From JBQTIQ01 sp052387955 (GTDB taxonomy: Bacteria; Actinomycetota; Acidimicrobiia; Acidimicrobiales; JACDCH01): DNA of 42,751 bases. Of this stretch, positions 1-7,793 are shown piece after piece. Position 1 is the first letter of the stretch. Each line of letters opens with the position of its first letter. The stretch lies in NCBI GenBank assembly GCA_052387955.1, contig JBQTIQ010000001.1:1-42751 (forward strand), given 5' to 3'. The notes beneath the pieces were generated by a model, which had not been told where the DNA came from, made no database searches, and worked only from the letters and a program-made list of their open reading frames with translations. A program made the position numbers and the translations under genes.

Positions 1-135
1 CTAAAGCCCTCACGGACCTCCCCCAGAGTCGAACTCGACGCCACCCCCCGGACCAGCCGGGATGACCATGCAACCCTGGGACCCCGACCCCGTGGTGGAC
101 CCACAGTGCCGATGTCCCTTACATGAGTCCCGCCC

Positions 136-615
136 CTACTCGCTCGCTTCGCTCCCGCGTGCAGCTTCGACGGAACGGCGCAGCGCCGCCGCCAGGGGGG
201 CGATGTCGCCGCTCTTGAGCACCAGCGGCACGGCCAGGCGGGCCATCTCGCGGCGGACGTAGTCGCCGGCCACCGCGGTGTAGGCCACGATGGCCAGGTC
301 CGGTTGCGCCCGGCGGAGCCGGGGGATGGCCTCGAAGCCGGTCATGCCTGGCATCAGCAGGTCGAGCACCACGGCGTCGACGTCCACCCAACCGCACACC
401 TCGATGGCCTCGATCCCGTCGGCGGCCTCGCCCGTGACGACGAAGCCCTCGCGTTCCAGCTGCACCCGCAACAGCAGCCGTACGTCGGGTTCGTCGTCGG
501 CGATGACGACCCGGACATGGGCCTCGGGCCCACGGATGGGATCGCCCGCCCCGCCGCCAGTGGTCCGCTTCGACCGGCGCCCCTCGGCCCGTGGGGGAAC
601 CCGGCGGTCGCTCAT
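136..615 (-). CDS. Single-domain response regulator (receiver only)
   Basis: Phosphoacceptor receiver domain of a two-component system, expected to be cytoplasmic. After about 35 variable residues, a CheY-like fold runs to the C-terminus: the acidic pair follows VRVVIA, the phosphorylation aspartate lies in VVLDLLMPG, then the conserved Thr in AYTAV and the Lys in VLKSGD. No DNA-binding, ANTAR or enzymatic output domain follows, so it probably acts by protein contact or as a phosphate sink. The ATG at 615 (MSDRRVPP) is preferred. An upstream in-frame ATG at 738 would add 41 low-complexity residues. It lies downstream of the kinase at 814-1523 on the same strand, with a 200-base gap holding a REP-like repeat, and the two probably form a pair. 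The output is unknown. Confidence 0.85.
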   Translation of the reverse strand: MSDRRVPPRAEGRRSKRTTGGGAGDPIRGPEAHVRVVIADDEPDVRLLLRVQLEREGFVVTGEAADGIEAIEVCGWVDVDAVVLDLLMPGMTGFEAIPRLRRAQPDLAIVAYTAVAGDYVRREMARLAVPLVLKSGDIAPLAAALRRSVEAARGSEASE

Positions 616-736
616 CGCTCCCCGTTGCCCGTCTCGCGCCGGCGTCGGCGCGTTGGCCGTCGCCCGCGCGGCAACCGATGAACGAAACGCACCTTGCTGG
701 CTGATTCGCTCACGACTTCGCCCATGAGAGGACATC

Positions 737-803
737 ACCGATGCGAGCGCCGGAGCGCCAGCGCAGGCGCGGCCGCGGGCGGCCTGCGTGGCCGGGGAAC
801 GCC
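737..803. repeat. REP-like repeat family A, copy 1
   Basis: GC-rich intergenic element between the kinase and the response regulator. It shares an identical left end (ACCGATGCGAGCGCCGGAGC) and right end (CCTGCGTGGCCGGGGAACGC) with the copy at 13949-14010, and matches 17489-17552 in inverted orientation. The middle is variable but rich in GCGC/GGCC steps. All copies lie outside genes. Confidence 0.75.
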
Positions 804-813
804 GACGACACGC

Positions 814-1523
814 TCATGCGTGGGGGAGCTCCAGCTCGGCGATGAAGTCGTCGCTGTCGAGCCGGACGGAGACCTCGCCGCCCTGCTGGCGGGCCAGCGA
901 CCGCGCCACCGGCAGCCCGATGCCCAGCCCGGGGGCGGCCATCACCGCGTGCTCCCCCGGTCGAAGAGCTCGAAGGCCAGCTCGACCTCCACCGGCGTCG
1001 GGCGGCGGCCACCGCCCGAGGAAACCGCCACCTTCGCCATCGGCGGCACCGCCCGGAGCTCGACCGTCACCGGCCCGGTCCCGTACTTGACCGCGTTGTC
1101 GAGGATGGCCGACAGGGCCCGGTCCACGGCCGCCGGCTGACCTCGGGCCACCACCCCCTGCTCGCCGGCGACGAACAGCTCCCGGTCCGAAGACAGCCCC
1201 CGCCACGCCGCCCACACCGCGTCGCTCAGTTCGACATCGGCCGCCTCGCCCACCGGCAGCGCGGTGGTGACGCCGGCGGCGATGAGCAGGTCGTCGAGCA
1301 GGCGCTCGACCAGCCGTCCCTTGCGTTGCACAGCGGCGCTGAGCTGCTCCCGCAACTCGGGCTCGGTGGCGTGGGTGAGGGCGTCGGCCATCCCGCACAA
1401 CGTGGTGACCGGCGTCCGCAAGGCATGGCCTACGACGTTGACCACCCTTCGGCGGATGGCATCGACGTCGTGCGAATCGTCCCCGTTGCCGCCGCCGTGG
1501 CCCGCGGATCGCATCGTCGTCAC
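814..1523 (-). pseudogene. Sensor histidine kinase, frameshifted in the ATPase domain
   Basis: Cytoplasmic histidine kinase without membrane segments or an obvious input domain. The HisKA-like helix carries the phosphoacceptor His at about residue 33 (GHALRTPVT), followed by an N-box-like AILDNAVKYG near residue 140. The first frame ends at 942 just after ELFDRG. The reading continues in another frame with EHAVMAAPGLGIGLPVAR, giving the G-box and the C-terminal end LELPHA with a stop at 814. Restoring one base in the five-C run at 954-958 (plus strand) rejoins both halves into a normal GHKL ATPase. As written, the protein lacks the glycine-rich ATP lid and would be inactive. It is upstream of the receiver protein at 136-615. 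A sequencing error is as likely as true inactivation. Confidence 0.8.
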
Positions 1524-1664
1524 CCTAGGGCGCGTGAGCGCCCTCGACGCCGACGGGCGTCCTCCGCAGGCCGGCGGTGCCGGGGCCCGATCGCCGGCGA
1601 CCGGGTTTAAGGCTGCCGAGGGGCCCGACCTACGATGGCCGCCTCACGAGCTAGAGGAGCACGA

Positions 1665-1895
1665 GTGGACGTCCGGATCGGGATCACCTACACCGCCCGG
1701 GAGCTCGAGATCGAACTCGCCGACGACGCCGATCCCGCTGCAGTGAAGGCCGCGGTCGACGCCGCCATGGCCGACGGCGGCGTGCTGTGGCTCACCGATC
1801 GCCGGGGACGCCAGATCGGCGTGAGCGTCGAGAAGGTGGCCTACGTCGAGCTCGGCAGCGACGCCGACAAGGGCCGCATCGGCTTCGGGACGTAG
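1665..1895 (+). CDS. DUF3107 family small protein
   Basis: Protein of about 76 residues of the actinobacterial DUF3107 family (M. tuberculosis TB9.4 type). It has a short beta-rich N-terminus (VDVRIGITYTARELEIEL), a central segment (VKAAVDAAMADGGVLWLTD) and the family-like ending KVAYVELG...IGFG. The molecular function of the family is not known. The GTG at 1665 is chosen because a purine-rich AGAGGAG at 1654-1660 sits just upstream; an in-frame ATG at 1635 would precede that site. It is followed by a REP-like hairpin and then the ArsA-like ATPase pair. Confidence 0.85.
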   Translation: MDVRIGITYTARELEIELADDADPAAVKAAVDAAMADGGVLWLTDRRGRQIGVSVEKVAYVELGSDADKGRIGFGT

Positions 1896-1940
1896 TCGAG
1901 GGTGCCGGCCGCTCCGGGAGGCCTCGGGCGTGACGGTATT

Positions 1941-1993
1941 CCCGTGGGGCTGCGCCCCACACCCATCGCCACCGGGCGAGCTGGCGCTCGCGC
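1941..1993. repeat. REP-like repeat family B, copy 1 with hairpin
   Basis: Intergenic element in inverted orientation to the copy at 19508-19557, with only a few differences over about 50 bases. It contains the perfect hairpin GTGGGGC-TGC-GCCCCAC at 1944-1960. It lies between DUF3107 and the first ArsA-like gene and may act as a terminator or as a REP element. Confidence 0.75.
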
Positions 1994-2008
1994 CTCGGGC
2001 GGGCCGGC

Positions 2009-2962
2009 GTGAAGGTCCCGCTTCTCGACCGGCGGCTGCTGTTCGTCACCGGTAAGGGCGGCGTGGGCAAGACCTCGGTGGCGGCCGGCCTGGCCTTGCT
2101 GGCGTCCCAACAGGGCCGTCGCACGTTGGTCGGCGAGGTCGACGCCAAGGGCAACCTGGCCGACTTCTTCCAGGTCCCGGCCACCACGTTCCAGGCCCGA
2201 GAGATCAGCCCTCAGCTGTGGGCGATGTCGATGCAGACCGAGGAGTCCCTCAAGGAGTACCTGCGCCTTCATCTCAAGATCCCCGGACTGGCCCGCATCG
2301 GCTCGTTGGCCCGCACCTTCGACTTCGTGGCCCAGGCGGCCCCGGGTGTCAAGGAAGTGCTGATCATCGGCAAGTTCCTGTGGGAGGTCCGCGAGCGCAA
2401 CTACGACCTGGTGGTGGTGGACGGAGCGGCTACCGGTCACGCCGTCGCCCAGCTGGCTGCTCCCCAGGCCATACGCGACCTGGTCAAGGTGGGCCTCGTC
2501 CGTGAGCAGACCGGCTGGATGCTCGACATCCTCGGCGACCCCCGCCAGACGGGAGCCGTGGTCGTGGCCGCCCCCGAGGAGATGCCGGTGAACGAGACCA
2601 TCGAACTGGCAGCCAGGATCGACGCCGAGACCAACGTCGAGCTGGCCGCGGTGGTCGTGAACCGTGTTCTGCCCGAGCTGTTCGGGCGCAGCGAGGAAGA
2701 GGTCTTCGAACGCCTCAACCACCCCGCCATCGGCCCCGCCCTCGCCGCCGCGGTGGGAAAGGGGTCGGTGCAGCCGGTGCTGGAGGCGGCGCACCTGGCC
2801 GTGACCCTTCGCCGCACCCGGGCCGGCCACCTCAACCGCCTGCGGGAAGGCCTCGCGTCCGGCACCGAGATGCTCTACGTCCCCGAGCTCTTCTCCCGCC
2901 ATCACGGTATGCGGGCCACCCAGCTCGTCGCCGACGCGCTGAGCGAGGAGCTGGGGTTCTGA
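2009..2962 (+). CDS. ArsA/GET3-like ATPase, subunit 1 (BagA/Rv3679-like)
   Basis: P-loop ATPase of the ArsA/GET3 (SIMIBI) family, 317 residues. The deviant Walker A GKGGVGKT at residues 15-22 includes the family signature lysine. The switch-like EVDAKGNLADFF follows, then YDLVVVDGAATGHAV as the Walker B/switch II region, and a VVVNRVLPELF segment typical of the nucleotide-binding part. The metal-binding cysteines of true arsenite pumps are absent, so arsenic transport is not implied. Start is GTG at 2009 without a clear ribosome site. A second ArsA-like gene follows after 43 bases. This matches the actinobacterial pair Rv3679-Rv3680, which forms a complex; by analogy these two should be partners. 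Confidence 0.88.
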   Translation: MKVPLLDRRLLFVTGKGGVGKTSVAAGLALLASQQGRRTLVGEVDAKGNLADFFQVPATTFQAREISPQLWAMSMQTEESLKEYLRLHLKIPGLARIGSLARTFDFVAQAAPGVKEVLIIGKFLWEVRERNYDLVVVDGAATGHAVAQLAAPQAIRDLVKVGLVREQTGWMLDILGDPRQTGAVVVAAPEEMPVNETIELAARIDAETNVELAAVVVNRVLPELFGRSEEEVFERLNHPAIGPALAAAVGKGSVQPVLEAAHLAVTLRRTRAGHLNRLREGLASGTEMLYVPELFSRHHGMRATQLVADALSEELGF

Positions 2963-3005
2963 TGAGTGTCGCGCTGTCGCCGCCGGCCGGCCCAGGGCAC
3001 TGACC

Positions 3006-4166
3006 GTGGCCAACCGCGACCGGCCGGCGAGCCTCGAGCAGCTCCTGGCGGCCAAGGAGATCGTGATCCACTGCGGCTCCGGGGGTGTCGGCAAGACGAC
3101 CACGGCAGCCGCGGCGGCGGCGGAGGCGGCCGTACACCTCGGCGGGAAGGTCCTGGTCCTCACCGTCGACCCGGCCCGGCGCCTGGCCAACGCCCTCGGC
3201 ATGGAGCAGTTCGGCAACGTCGAGACCCGTGTCCCGGCCGAGTTGTTCAAGGCGGCCGACGTCGAGCCCAGGGGTGAGCTGTGGGCGGCCATGCTCGACA
3301 CCAAGCAGTCCTGGGACGACCTCGTACGCCGGCATGCCGACGAGGAGACGCGCGACGCCATCCTGGCCAACCCGCTCTACAAGAGCCTGATGACCCGCTT
3401 CGTCCAGAGCCATGACTACATCGCCATGGAACGCCTGTACGAGATCCACACCTCGGGCCGCTACGACCTGATCGTGGTCGACACCCCCCCAACCCGCAAT
3501 GCCATCGACTTCCTCGAGGCGCCGGCCCGCATGGCCGAGTTCTTCTCCAGCCGGTTCCTGCGGTGGCTCACCGTGCCGGCCCGGAGCCGCATGCTCAACG
3601 CCGCCTCCCGTCCCTTCTACACGATCGCCGACCGGATCCTCGGCACCCAGTTCCTCGAGGACATCGCCGAGTTCTTCCTGCTCTTCCAGTCGATGTACGA
3701 CGGGTTCGTCGAACGTGCCCGAGCGGTGTCGCGGGTGCTGGAGGAGCGGCGGACCACCTTCGTGGTGGTGTCGACGCTCGAGTCGGCCCCGATCCGCGAA
3801 GCCGAGTACTTCATCGAGGAACTGGCCAAGCGGAACCTGCATCTCGGTGCGGTCGTACTCAACAAGGTCCTGCCGCAGTACCTCCTCGGCCCCAAGGCCA
3901 CGCTGGCAGCCAAGGCCCTGTGCTCGTCGACCGCTCCGGTGGCGGCCGCCCTCGACCCGTCCCTCGGGCCGCGGCCCCAGCTCGAACGGGTGTTGCACGA
4001 GGTAGGCGAGAGCTTCCTCAACTTCCAGGTCGTGGCCAAACGTGAGGCCGAGACCCGGGCCGAGCTGGTGGGTGCACCTGAAATCGTGGTGTCCGTCCCC
4101 TACTTCGAGAGCGACATCTACGACCTGGCCGGGCTCCTGGAGCTGGGCGACCAACTCTGGATGTAG
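3006..4166 (+). CDS. ArsA/GET3-like ATPase, subunit 2 (BagB/Rv3680-like)
   Basis: Second P-loop ATPase of the ArsA/GET3 family, 386 residues, probable partner of the gene just upstream. The P-loop at residues 24-31 reads GSGGVGKT: the first lysine of the family motif GKGGVGKT, which normally reaches into the partner's active site, is a serine. Other family features are present: LTVDPARRLANALG (switch I), YDLIVVDTPPTRNAIDFL (Walker B and switch II) and VVLNKVLP. The middle (about residues 155-215) is helix-rich with a hydrophobic stretch EFFSSRFLRWLTVP. Start is GTG at 3006. Co-transcription with subunit 1 is likely (43-base gap, same strand). Confidence 0.88.
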   Translation: MANRDRPASLEQLLAAKEIVIHCGSGGVGKTTTAAAAAAEAAVHLGGKVLVLTVDPARRLANALGMEQFGNVETRVPAELFKAADVEPRGELWAAMLDTKQSWDDLVRRHADEETRDAILANPLYKSLMTRFVQSHDYIAMERLYEIHTSGRYDLIVVDTPPTRNAIDFLEAPARMAEFFSSRFLRWLTVPARSRMLNAASRPFYTIADRILGTQFLEDIAEFFLLFQSMYDGFVERARAVSRVLEERRTTFVVVSTLESAPIREAEYFIEELAKRNLHLGAVVLNKVLPQYLLGPKATLAAKALCSSTAPVAAALDPSLGPRPQLERVLHEVGESFLNFQVVAKREAETRAELVGAPEIVVSVPYFESDIYDLAGLLELGDQLWM

Positions 4167-4268
4167 CGCCGGGACCCCCGGCGGTGGCGCCTTCGCCGGC
4201 TTGTCCCGTTTCGCGCCGATCCGTCGGCGGTACCGCGACCTCGCCGCCGGCCTACGAGGTCACAGACC

Positions 4269-4297
4269 TGGTCAAGGGGTGGATAGGGGCATAGAGT
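4269..4297 (+). promoter_or_regulatory. Candidate sigma-70-type promoter for the zinc-ribbon gene
   Basis: TGGTCA (4269-4274) and TAGAGT (4292-4297) are separated by exactly 17 bases, each matching four of six consensus positions. They lie about 45 bases upstream of the zinc-ribbon start, in a locally AT-richer patch. This is prediction by eye only. Confidence 0.3.
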
Positions 4298-4339
4298 GGG
4301 CGCTACCGCCACGAACGGTGAATATCCATGGAGGCCAAC

Positions 4340-4573
4340 ATGGGTGCGTTCCCTCGCCGTCAGGACCGCAAGCTGACGCCGCCGCCGGTGATCGACCTCC
4401 GGGACAAGCCGGCCCCCCGACGGATGGAGTTCGGGTTCCCGACCCCGTGCCCCGACTGTGGCCGCACCGGCTACCTCGACTACATCGACCCCCTCCGTCG
4501 CGAGATGCTCCAGCACTGCCCCACCTGTCTCACCAAATGGGTCGTGACCGAGGAAGAGCTGTCCCGAGCCTGA
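4340..4573 (+). CDS. Small zinc-ribbon protein
   Basis: Protein of 77 residues with a C-terminal zinc ribbon: CPDCGRTGYLDYIDP at about residues 37-51 supplies one CxxC knuckle and QHCPTC at about 58-63 the second, spaced as in zinc-ribbon proteins. The N-terminus is basic and proline-rich. The ATG at 4340 is preferred because GGAGG at 4330-4334 is correctly spaced from it; the ATG at 4328 overlaps that site. I do not recognise a named family. It lies 59 bases upstream of the PdtaS-type kinase on the same strand, so it may be part of the same transcript. Nucleic-acid or protein binding is possible but unproven. Confidence 0.8.
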   Translation: MGAFPRRQDRKLTPPPVIDLRDKPAPRRMEFGFPTPCPDCGRTGYLDYIDPLRREMLQHCPTCLTKWVVTEEELSRA

Positions 4574-4632
4574 GGGGCCCACACTCGGCCCAGCCGAGCC
4601 GTTCGTCGGTGTCGGCTCGTTAGTGTCGGCCC

Positions 4633-6105
4633 GTGGTCTCCCTCGCAGAGCTGGCGCGGCATCGCACCGGCCTCGACCTCGCTCGCATCGGGCACCTGCA
4701 GCGCCTCGTCGGGTCGTGGGGGCTGCTCTCCGACTTCTGCTTCGCCGACCTGTTGCTGTTCGCCCCCGAGCCGGACGGTGACTCCTTCACGGTGCTGGGT
4801 CATGTCCGCCCGGCGACCAGCCAGACGGTGTACACCCGTGACTGGGTCGGCGCCTCGGTGTCGGCCGACGATCGCCCCATCGTCGCCCGCACGTTCCGCC
4901 GGGGCGAGATCATCGAGGGGGAGGTCAGCATCTCGCCGCTCAAGGAACGGGTGCGGGTGCTGGGGATCCCGGTGCGCTTCGAGGGTGAGGTCATCGGCGT
5001 TCTGACCCGCGAGTCGACGCCGTCGGTCGGCCGCCAGCCGGGCGAGCTCGAGAAGACCTACGTCGAGATCTTCAATCGCTTCGCCCGCATGATCTCGGCC
5101 GGCGAGTACCCATACCCGACCGGCGCCCTCGAGCCCGAAGAAGGCCCCCGCGTCGGCGACGGCGTCATCCTCCTCGACCGTCAGCGTCGGGTGTCGTTCA
5201 CGTCTCCCAACGCGGTCTCCGCCTTGCACCGGCTCAGCGTGCACGCCAACACCGAGGGCATGCGCCTCAGCGAGCTCGGCCTCGACGAGTCACCGGTCGA
5301 TGCTGCGTTCAATCAGCCCGGCCCCGTCATCGAGGAGATCGAGTACGGCCCCGAGGTCGTCGTGCTGCTGCGCTGCGTCCCGCTGCTCGAACAGCACGAG
5401 GTGTCGGGGGCGGTGGTGCTGCTGCGGGACATCTCCGAGCTCCGCCGGCGCGACCGTCTCCTGATCTCCAAGGACGCCACCATCCAGGAGATCCATCACC
5501 GGGTGAAGAACAACCTTCAGACCATCTCGTCGCTGCTGCGCCTGCAGGGCCGTCGGCTCGAGTCGCCCGAGGCCAAAGCCGCCATCGAGGAGTCGGTTCG
5601 CCGGGTGCGCTCGATCGCCATGGTGCACGAGATCCTGTCCCGGGAGGCGGGTGAGGACGTCGCCTTCCTCGACATCGTGCGCCCGGTGGCCCGCATGGTC
5701 GAAGAGGCGATGTACTCCTCGGAGCGGCCGGTCCGCTGCGAGGTCGAAGGTGACGCCGGCAGCCTGCCGGCACAGGTGGCCACGCCGCTGGCGGTGGTGC
5801 TCAACGAGTTGCTCCAGAACGCCCTCGACCACGGCTATCCCGACGGTCAGGGCCTGGCTGGCGGCACCGTGCTCGTCTGCCTGGGCCGTTCCGAACAGAC
5901 ACTCGAGGTGAGGGTCATCGACGACGGCACCGGCGTACCCGACGGGTTCAACATCGAGGACTCCACCGGCCTCGGCCTGTCCATCGTGCGGACGCTGGTG
6001 AGCTCCGAGCTGGCCGGTGACATATCGATCCGCCGGGGCCAGGGCCCCGCGCCTCGACCGGGGACGATCGTCACCCTGACGGTGCCGCTCGGTCGGACCG
6101 TATGA
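4633..6105 (+). CDS. pdtaS: PdtaS-type sensor histidine kinase
   Basis: Cytosolic HWE/HisKA_2-type histidine kinase of 490 residues, like M. tuberculosis PdtaS (Rv3220c). Residues 1-150 form a GAF-like sensor domain (SLAELARHRTGLDLARIGHL at the start). About 155-275 is a PAS-like domain (GVILLDRQRRVSFTSPNAV). The HisKA_2 box IHHRVKNNLQTISSLLRLQG begins near residue 287, and the ATPase domain has VLNELLQNALDHGYP (N-box) and VIDDGTGVP...GLGLSIVRTLV (G-boxes). The usual partner is a receiver-ANTAR antiterminator (PdtaR), which is not in this window; the single-domain receiver at 136-615 lacks ANTAR. Start is GTG at 4633. whiB1 lies convergently downstream, as it neighbours pdtaS in mycobacteria. 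Confidence 0.93.
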   Translation: MVSLAELARHRTGLDLARIGHLQRLVGSWGLLSDFCFADLLLFAPEPDGDSFTVLGHVRPATSQTVYTRDWVGASVSADDRPIVARTFRRGEIIEGEVSISPLKERVRVLGIPVRFEGEVIGVLTRESTPSVGRQPGELEKTYVEIFNRFARMISAGEYPYPTGALEPEEGPRVGDGVILLDRQRRVSFTSPNAVSALHRLSVHANTEGMRLSELGLDESPVDAAFNQPGPVIEEIEYGPEVVVLLRCVPLLEQHEVSGAVVLLRDISELRRRDRLLISKDATIQEIHHRVKNNLQTISSLLRLQGRRLESPEAKAAIEESVRRVRSIAMVHEILSREAGEDVAFLDIVRPVARMVEEAMYSSERPVRCEVEGDAGSLPAQVATPLAVVLNELLQNALDHGYPDGQGLAGGTVLVCLGRSEQTLEVRVIDDGTGVPDGFNIEDSTGLGLSIVRTLVSSELAGDISIRRGQGPAPRPGTIVTLTVPLGRTV

Positions 6106-6196
6106 CGGCTCGTTACGGGTGGGTGACGCGACAAGGCTGGTCCCGTGAGGGACCGGGCGGGAAGGTCGGACGCTCAGCCGGGGCGGGTGAGAGGTC

Positions 6197-6502
6197 TCAG
6201 GATGCTCGGCGGTGCCGAGCGAGCCAGGCCTTGCGGAGCTTGCGCCGTTCCTCTTCGCTGGCACCGCCCCACACGCCGGAGTCCTGGTTGGTCGAGAGGG
6301 CGAACTCGAGGCACGGCGACTGCGACTCACACTGGCGACAGACGGCCTTGGCCTGCTCGATCTGCTCGATGGCCGGGCCGGTCGTGCCGACCGGGAAGAA
6401 GAGGTCGGGGTTGGTGTCCCGGCACGCGGCGTGGTCGCGCCAATCGTCGCGCTCGTCGATGATCGGCTCTACGGAGAAGGAAAGAGCCACCAGGTCCTCC
6501 AC
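6197..6502 (-). CDS. whiB1: WhiB1-type iron-sulfur transcriptional regulator
   Basis: Wbl-family regulator of 101 residues that binds a 4Fe-4S cluster. The four ligand cysteines are C27, C55, C58 and C64 (C-x27-C-x2-C-x5-C). The family turn GVWGG is at residues 76-80, followed by a basic tail (EEERRKLRKAWLARHRR) that contacts DNA. The stretch DLFFPVGTTGPA and the neighbourhood to pdtaS favour the WhiB1 subgroup. WhiB1 proteins bind the primary sigma factor, and the cluster of the mycobacterial protein reacts with nitric oxide. The upstream region carries an 8-base inverted repeat (6616-6638). Convergent with pdtaS, 91 bases apart. Confidence 0.93.
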   Translation of the reverse strand: MEDLVALSFSVEPIIDERDDWRDHAACRDTNPDLFFPVGTTGPAIEQIEQAKAVCRQCESQSPCLEFALSTNQDSGVWGGASEEERRKLRKAWLARHRRAS

Positions 6503-6615
6503 GGCCTTCAGGGTGACGACATCTCGTGACTACATTCACATGCCGCCGCTCTCGCAACAAACAGCAAGCTAGGAAGTAGCGGCAGCGTAACAAGTTGATG
6601 GCTGCCCGGCAAGGG

Positions 6616-6638
6616 GAAGTTTCATACTCCGAAACTTC
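6616..6638. promoter_or_regulatory. Perfect inverted repeat upstream of whiB1
   Basis: GAAGTTTC-N7-GAAACTTC, an 8-base perfect inverted repeat in an AT-richer patch. It lies about 115-135 bases upstream of the whiB1 start, within the 188-base gap shared with the 3' end of the lipid kinase gene. The geometry suits a dimeric repressor or activator site. The rest of 6503-6690 holds the AT-richer whiB1 leader and no gene. Confidence 0.5.
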
Positions 6639-6690
6639 GAAGGGCCGTCAACAGCCTGGTGAGAGGCCACCGGGCCCTCACCAGACGGTG

Positions 6691-7692
6691 TCAGGCTATC
6701 GGCGCCTCGGCCGGGGCCAACCCGTTCGCGCTGTCGGGCTCGGGGCGCGACTCGGTGTCGGTGGACAGAGCCGGGCCCGGCATCACCACCCGCAAGGCCT
6801 GTGGACGGTGCCCGAACTCGAGCCGGTCGACCTCACCGAGGTAGTCGCCGTCGACCTGGTACGGGAACGGCCCGTGACCGTCGACCACGACGTGGTCGAG
6901 ATCGCGGCGCACGTCGACGTTGGCGCCCGTCTTCAGCCCGTCCCGGCCGCCGAGGGCGGCGGCGGCGACGCCGAGGATCGTCGGCAGCTTCAGCGATCGC
7001 AGCGTCACCAGCGCGAGGGGCGTTTCCAGGGTCGCATCGGGGACCACGTTGAAGGCCCGAGGCCCGAGGAACGTGTACGGGTTCGAGTTGAGGCAGACGG
7101 CGAAAACGCCGTCGTCCAGCGACAGCCCGCCGTCTCCGGTGACCGAGAACCGGCTGCGGCTGTGGTCGTAGTGGCGGAACCAGGTCGCCACCGAGGACCA
7201 GATGAAGAGTGGGTGCCCGATGTGGCGCTTGAGCGAGCCCCGGCGCTCGACCTGTTCCACGACGGCGGCGTCGTAGCCGATGCCGACATGGAAGAGGAAG
7301 AGGCGGTCGTTGACCGAACCCAGGCCGACCGTCGCAACGCGGTCGGCGCCCAGCGCTTCCAGCACGTGGGCCACCGCCCGCAGCGGGTCGTTGGGTAGCC
7401 CGAGGGTGCGGGCGAAGACGTTCGTGGACCCACCGGGGAGCGCGGCGAGGGCGGTGTCGGTGCCGGCGAGCCCGTTGGCCGTTTCGTTGAGGGTGCCGTC
7501 GCCGCCGAGGACCACGACCGTCTCGAAGCCGTCGTCGGCCGCCCGTCGGGCGATGTCGGTGGCGTCGTCGCGATGTGCGGTGTGCACGACGGTGACGTCG
7601 TGGTCGGCCTTCAGTGCCCGCTGCACGACCACCCGGCCCCGGGGCGTCACCGAGGACGCATACGGGTTCACGAGGAGCATCAGCCGGGCCAC
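6691..7692 (-). CDS. Diacylglycerol kinase-family lipid kinase
   Basis: Member of the DagK/YegS lipid kinase family, about 333 residues, phosphorylating a lipid or sphingoid-like hydroxyl with ATP at the membrane surface. The N-terminal catalytic domain has LMLLVNPYAS, the nucleotide-binding VVVLGGDGTLNETANGL and LPGGSTNVFARTLGLP. The C-terminal beta domain contains FHVGIGYDAAVVEQVE and GPFPYQVDGDYLGEVDRLEF. The start is uncertain: GTG at 7692 (VARLMLLV) or ATG at 7680 fits the family. A longer frame to 7782 would add a proline/arginine-rich leader. Divergent from etfB with a gap of about 100 bases. Confidence 0.88.
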   Translation of the reverse strand: MARLMLLVNPYASSVTPRGRVVVQRALKADHDVTVVHTAHRDDATDIARRAADDGFETVVVLGGDGTLNETANGLAGTDTALAALPGGSTNVFARTLGLPNDPLRAVAHVLEALGADRVATVGLGSVNDRLFLFHVGIGYDAAVVEQVERRGSLKRHIGHPLFIWSSVATWFRHYDHSRSRFSVTGDGGLSLDDGVFAVCLNSNPYTFLGPRAFNVVPDATLETPLALVTLRSLKLPTILGVAAAALGGRDGLKTGANVDVRRDLDHVVVDGHGPFPYQVDGDYLGEVDRLEFGHRPQALRVVMPGPALSTDTESRPEPDSANGLAPAEAPIA

Positions 7693-7793
7693 CGAGGCGG
7701 GATCGTAGCGACCCCGAGAGGCGACAGGGCCAGGCCGAGTGGTACGCGGCCAGAGTTGGGTGCGCCCCGGCGGCGATGGCACTATCGGACTCG

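Noticed and set aside
1..60. tRNA-like GTTCGACTC T-loop on the minus strand at the window start
   Set aside because: The flanking bases do not form a T-stem or an acceptor stem; the match is just a small palindrome around GTCGAGTTCGAC.
33..262. Arg/Pro-rich plus-strand frames at the window start and antisense to the response regulator
   Set aside because: They are shadows of the minus-strand receiver gene or of GC-rich intergenic DNA and show no protein-like composition.
1841..3370. Long minus-strand frame antisense to the ArsA-like genes, and similar long antisense frames at 2832-4154, 7782-9500 and 25841-27694
   Set aside because: High GC content creates long open antisense frames. Their translations are Gly/Arg/His-rich with no domain, while the opposite strand encodes clear protein families.
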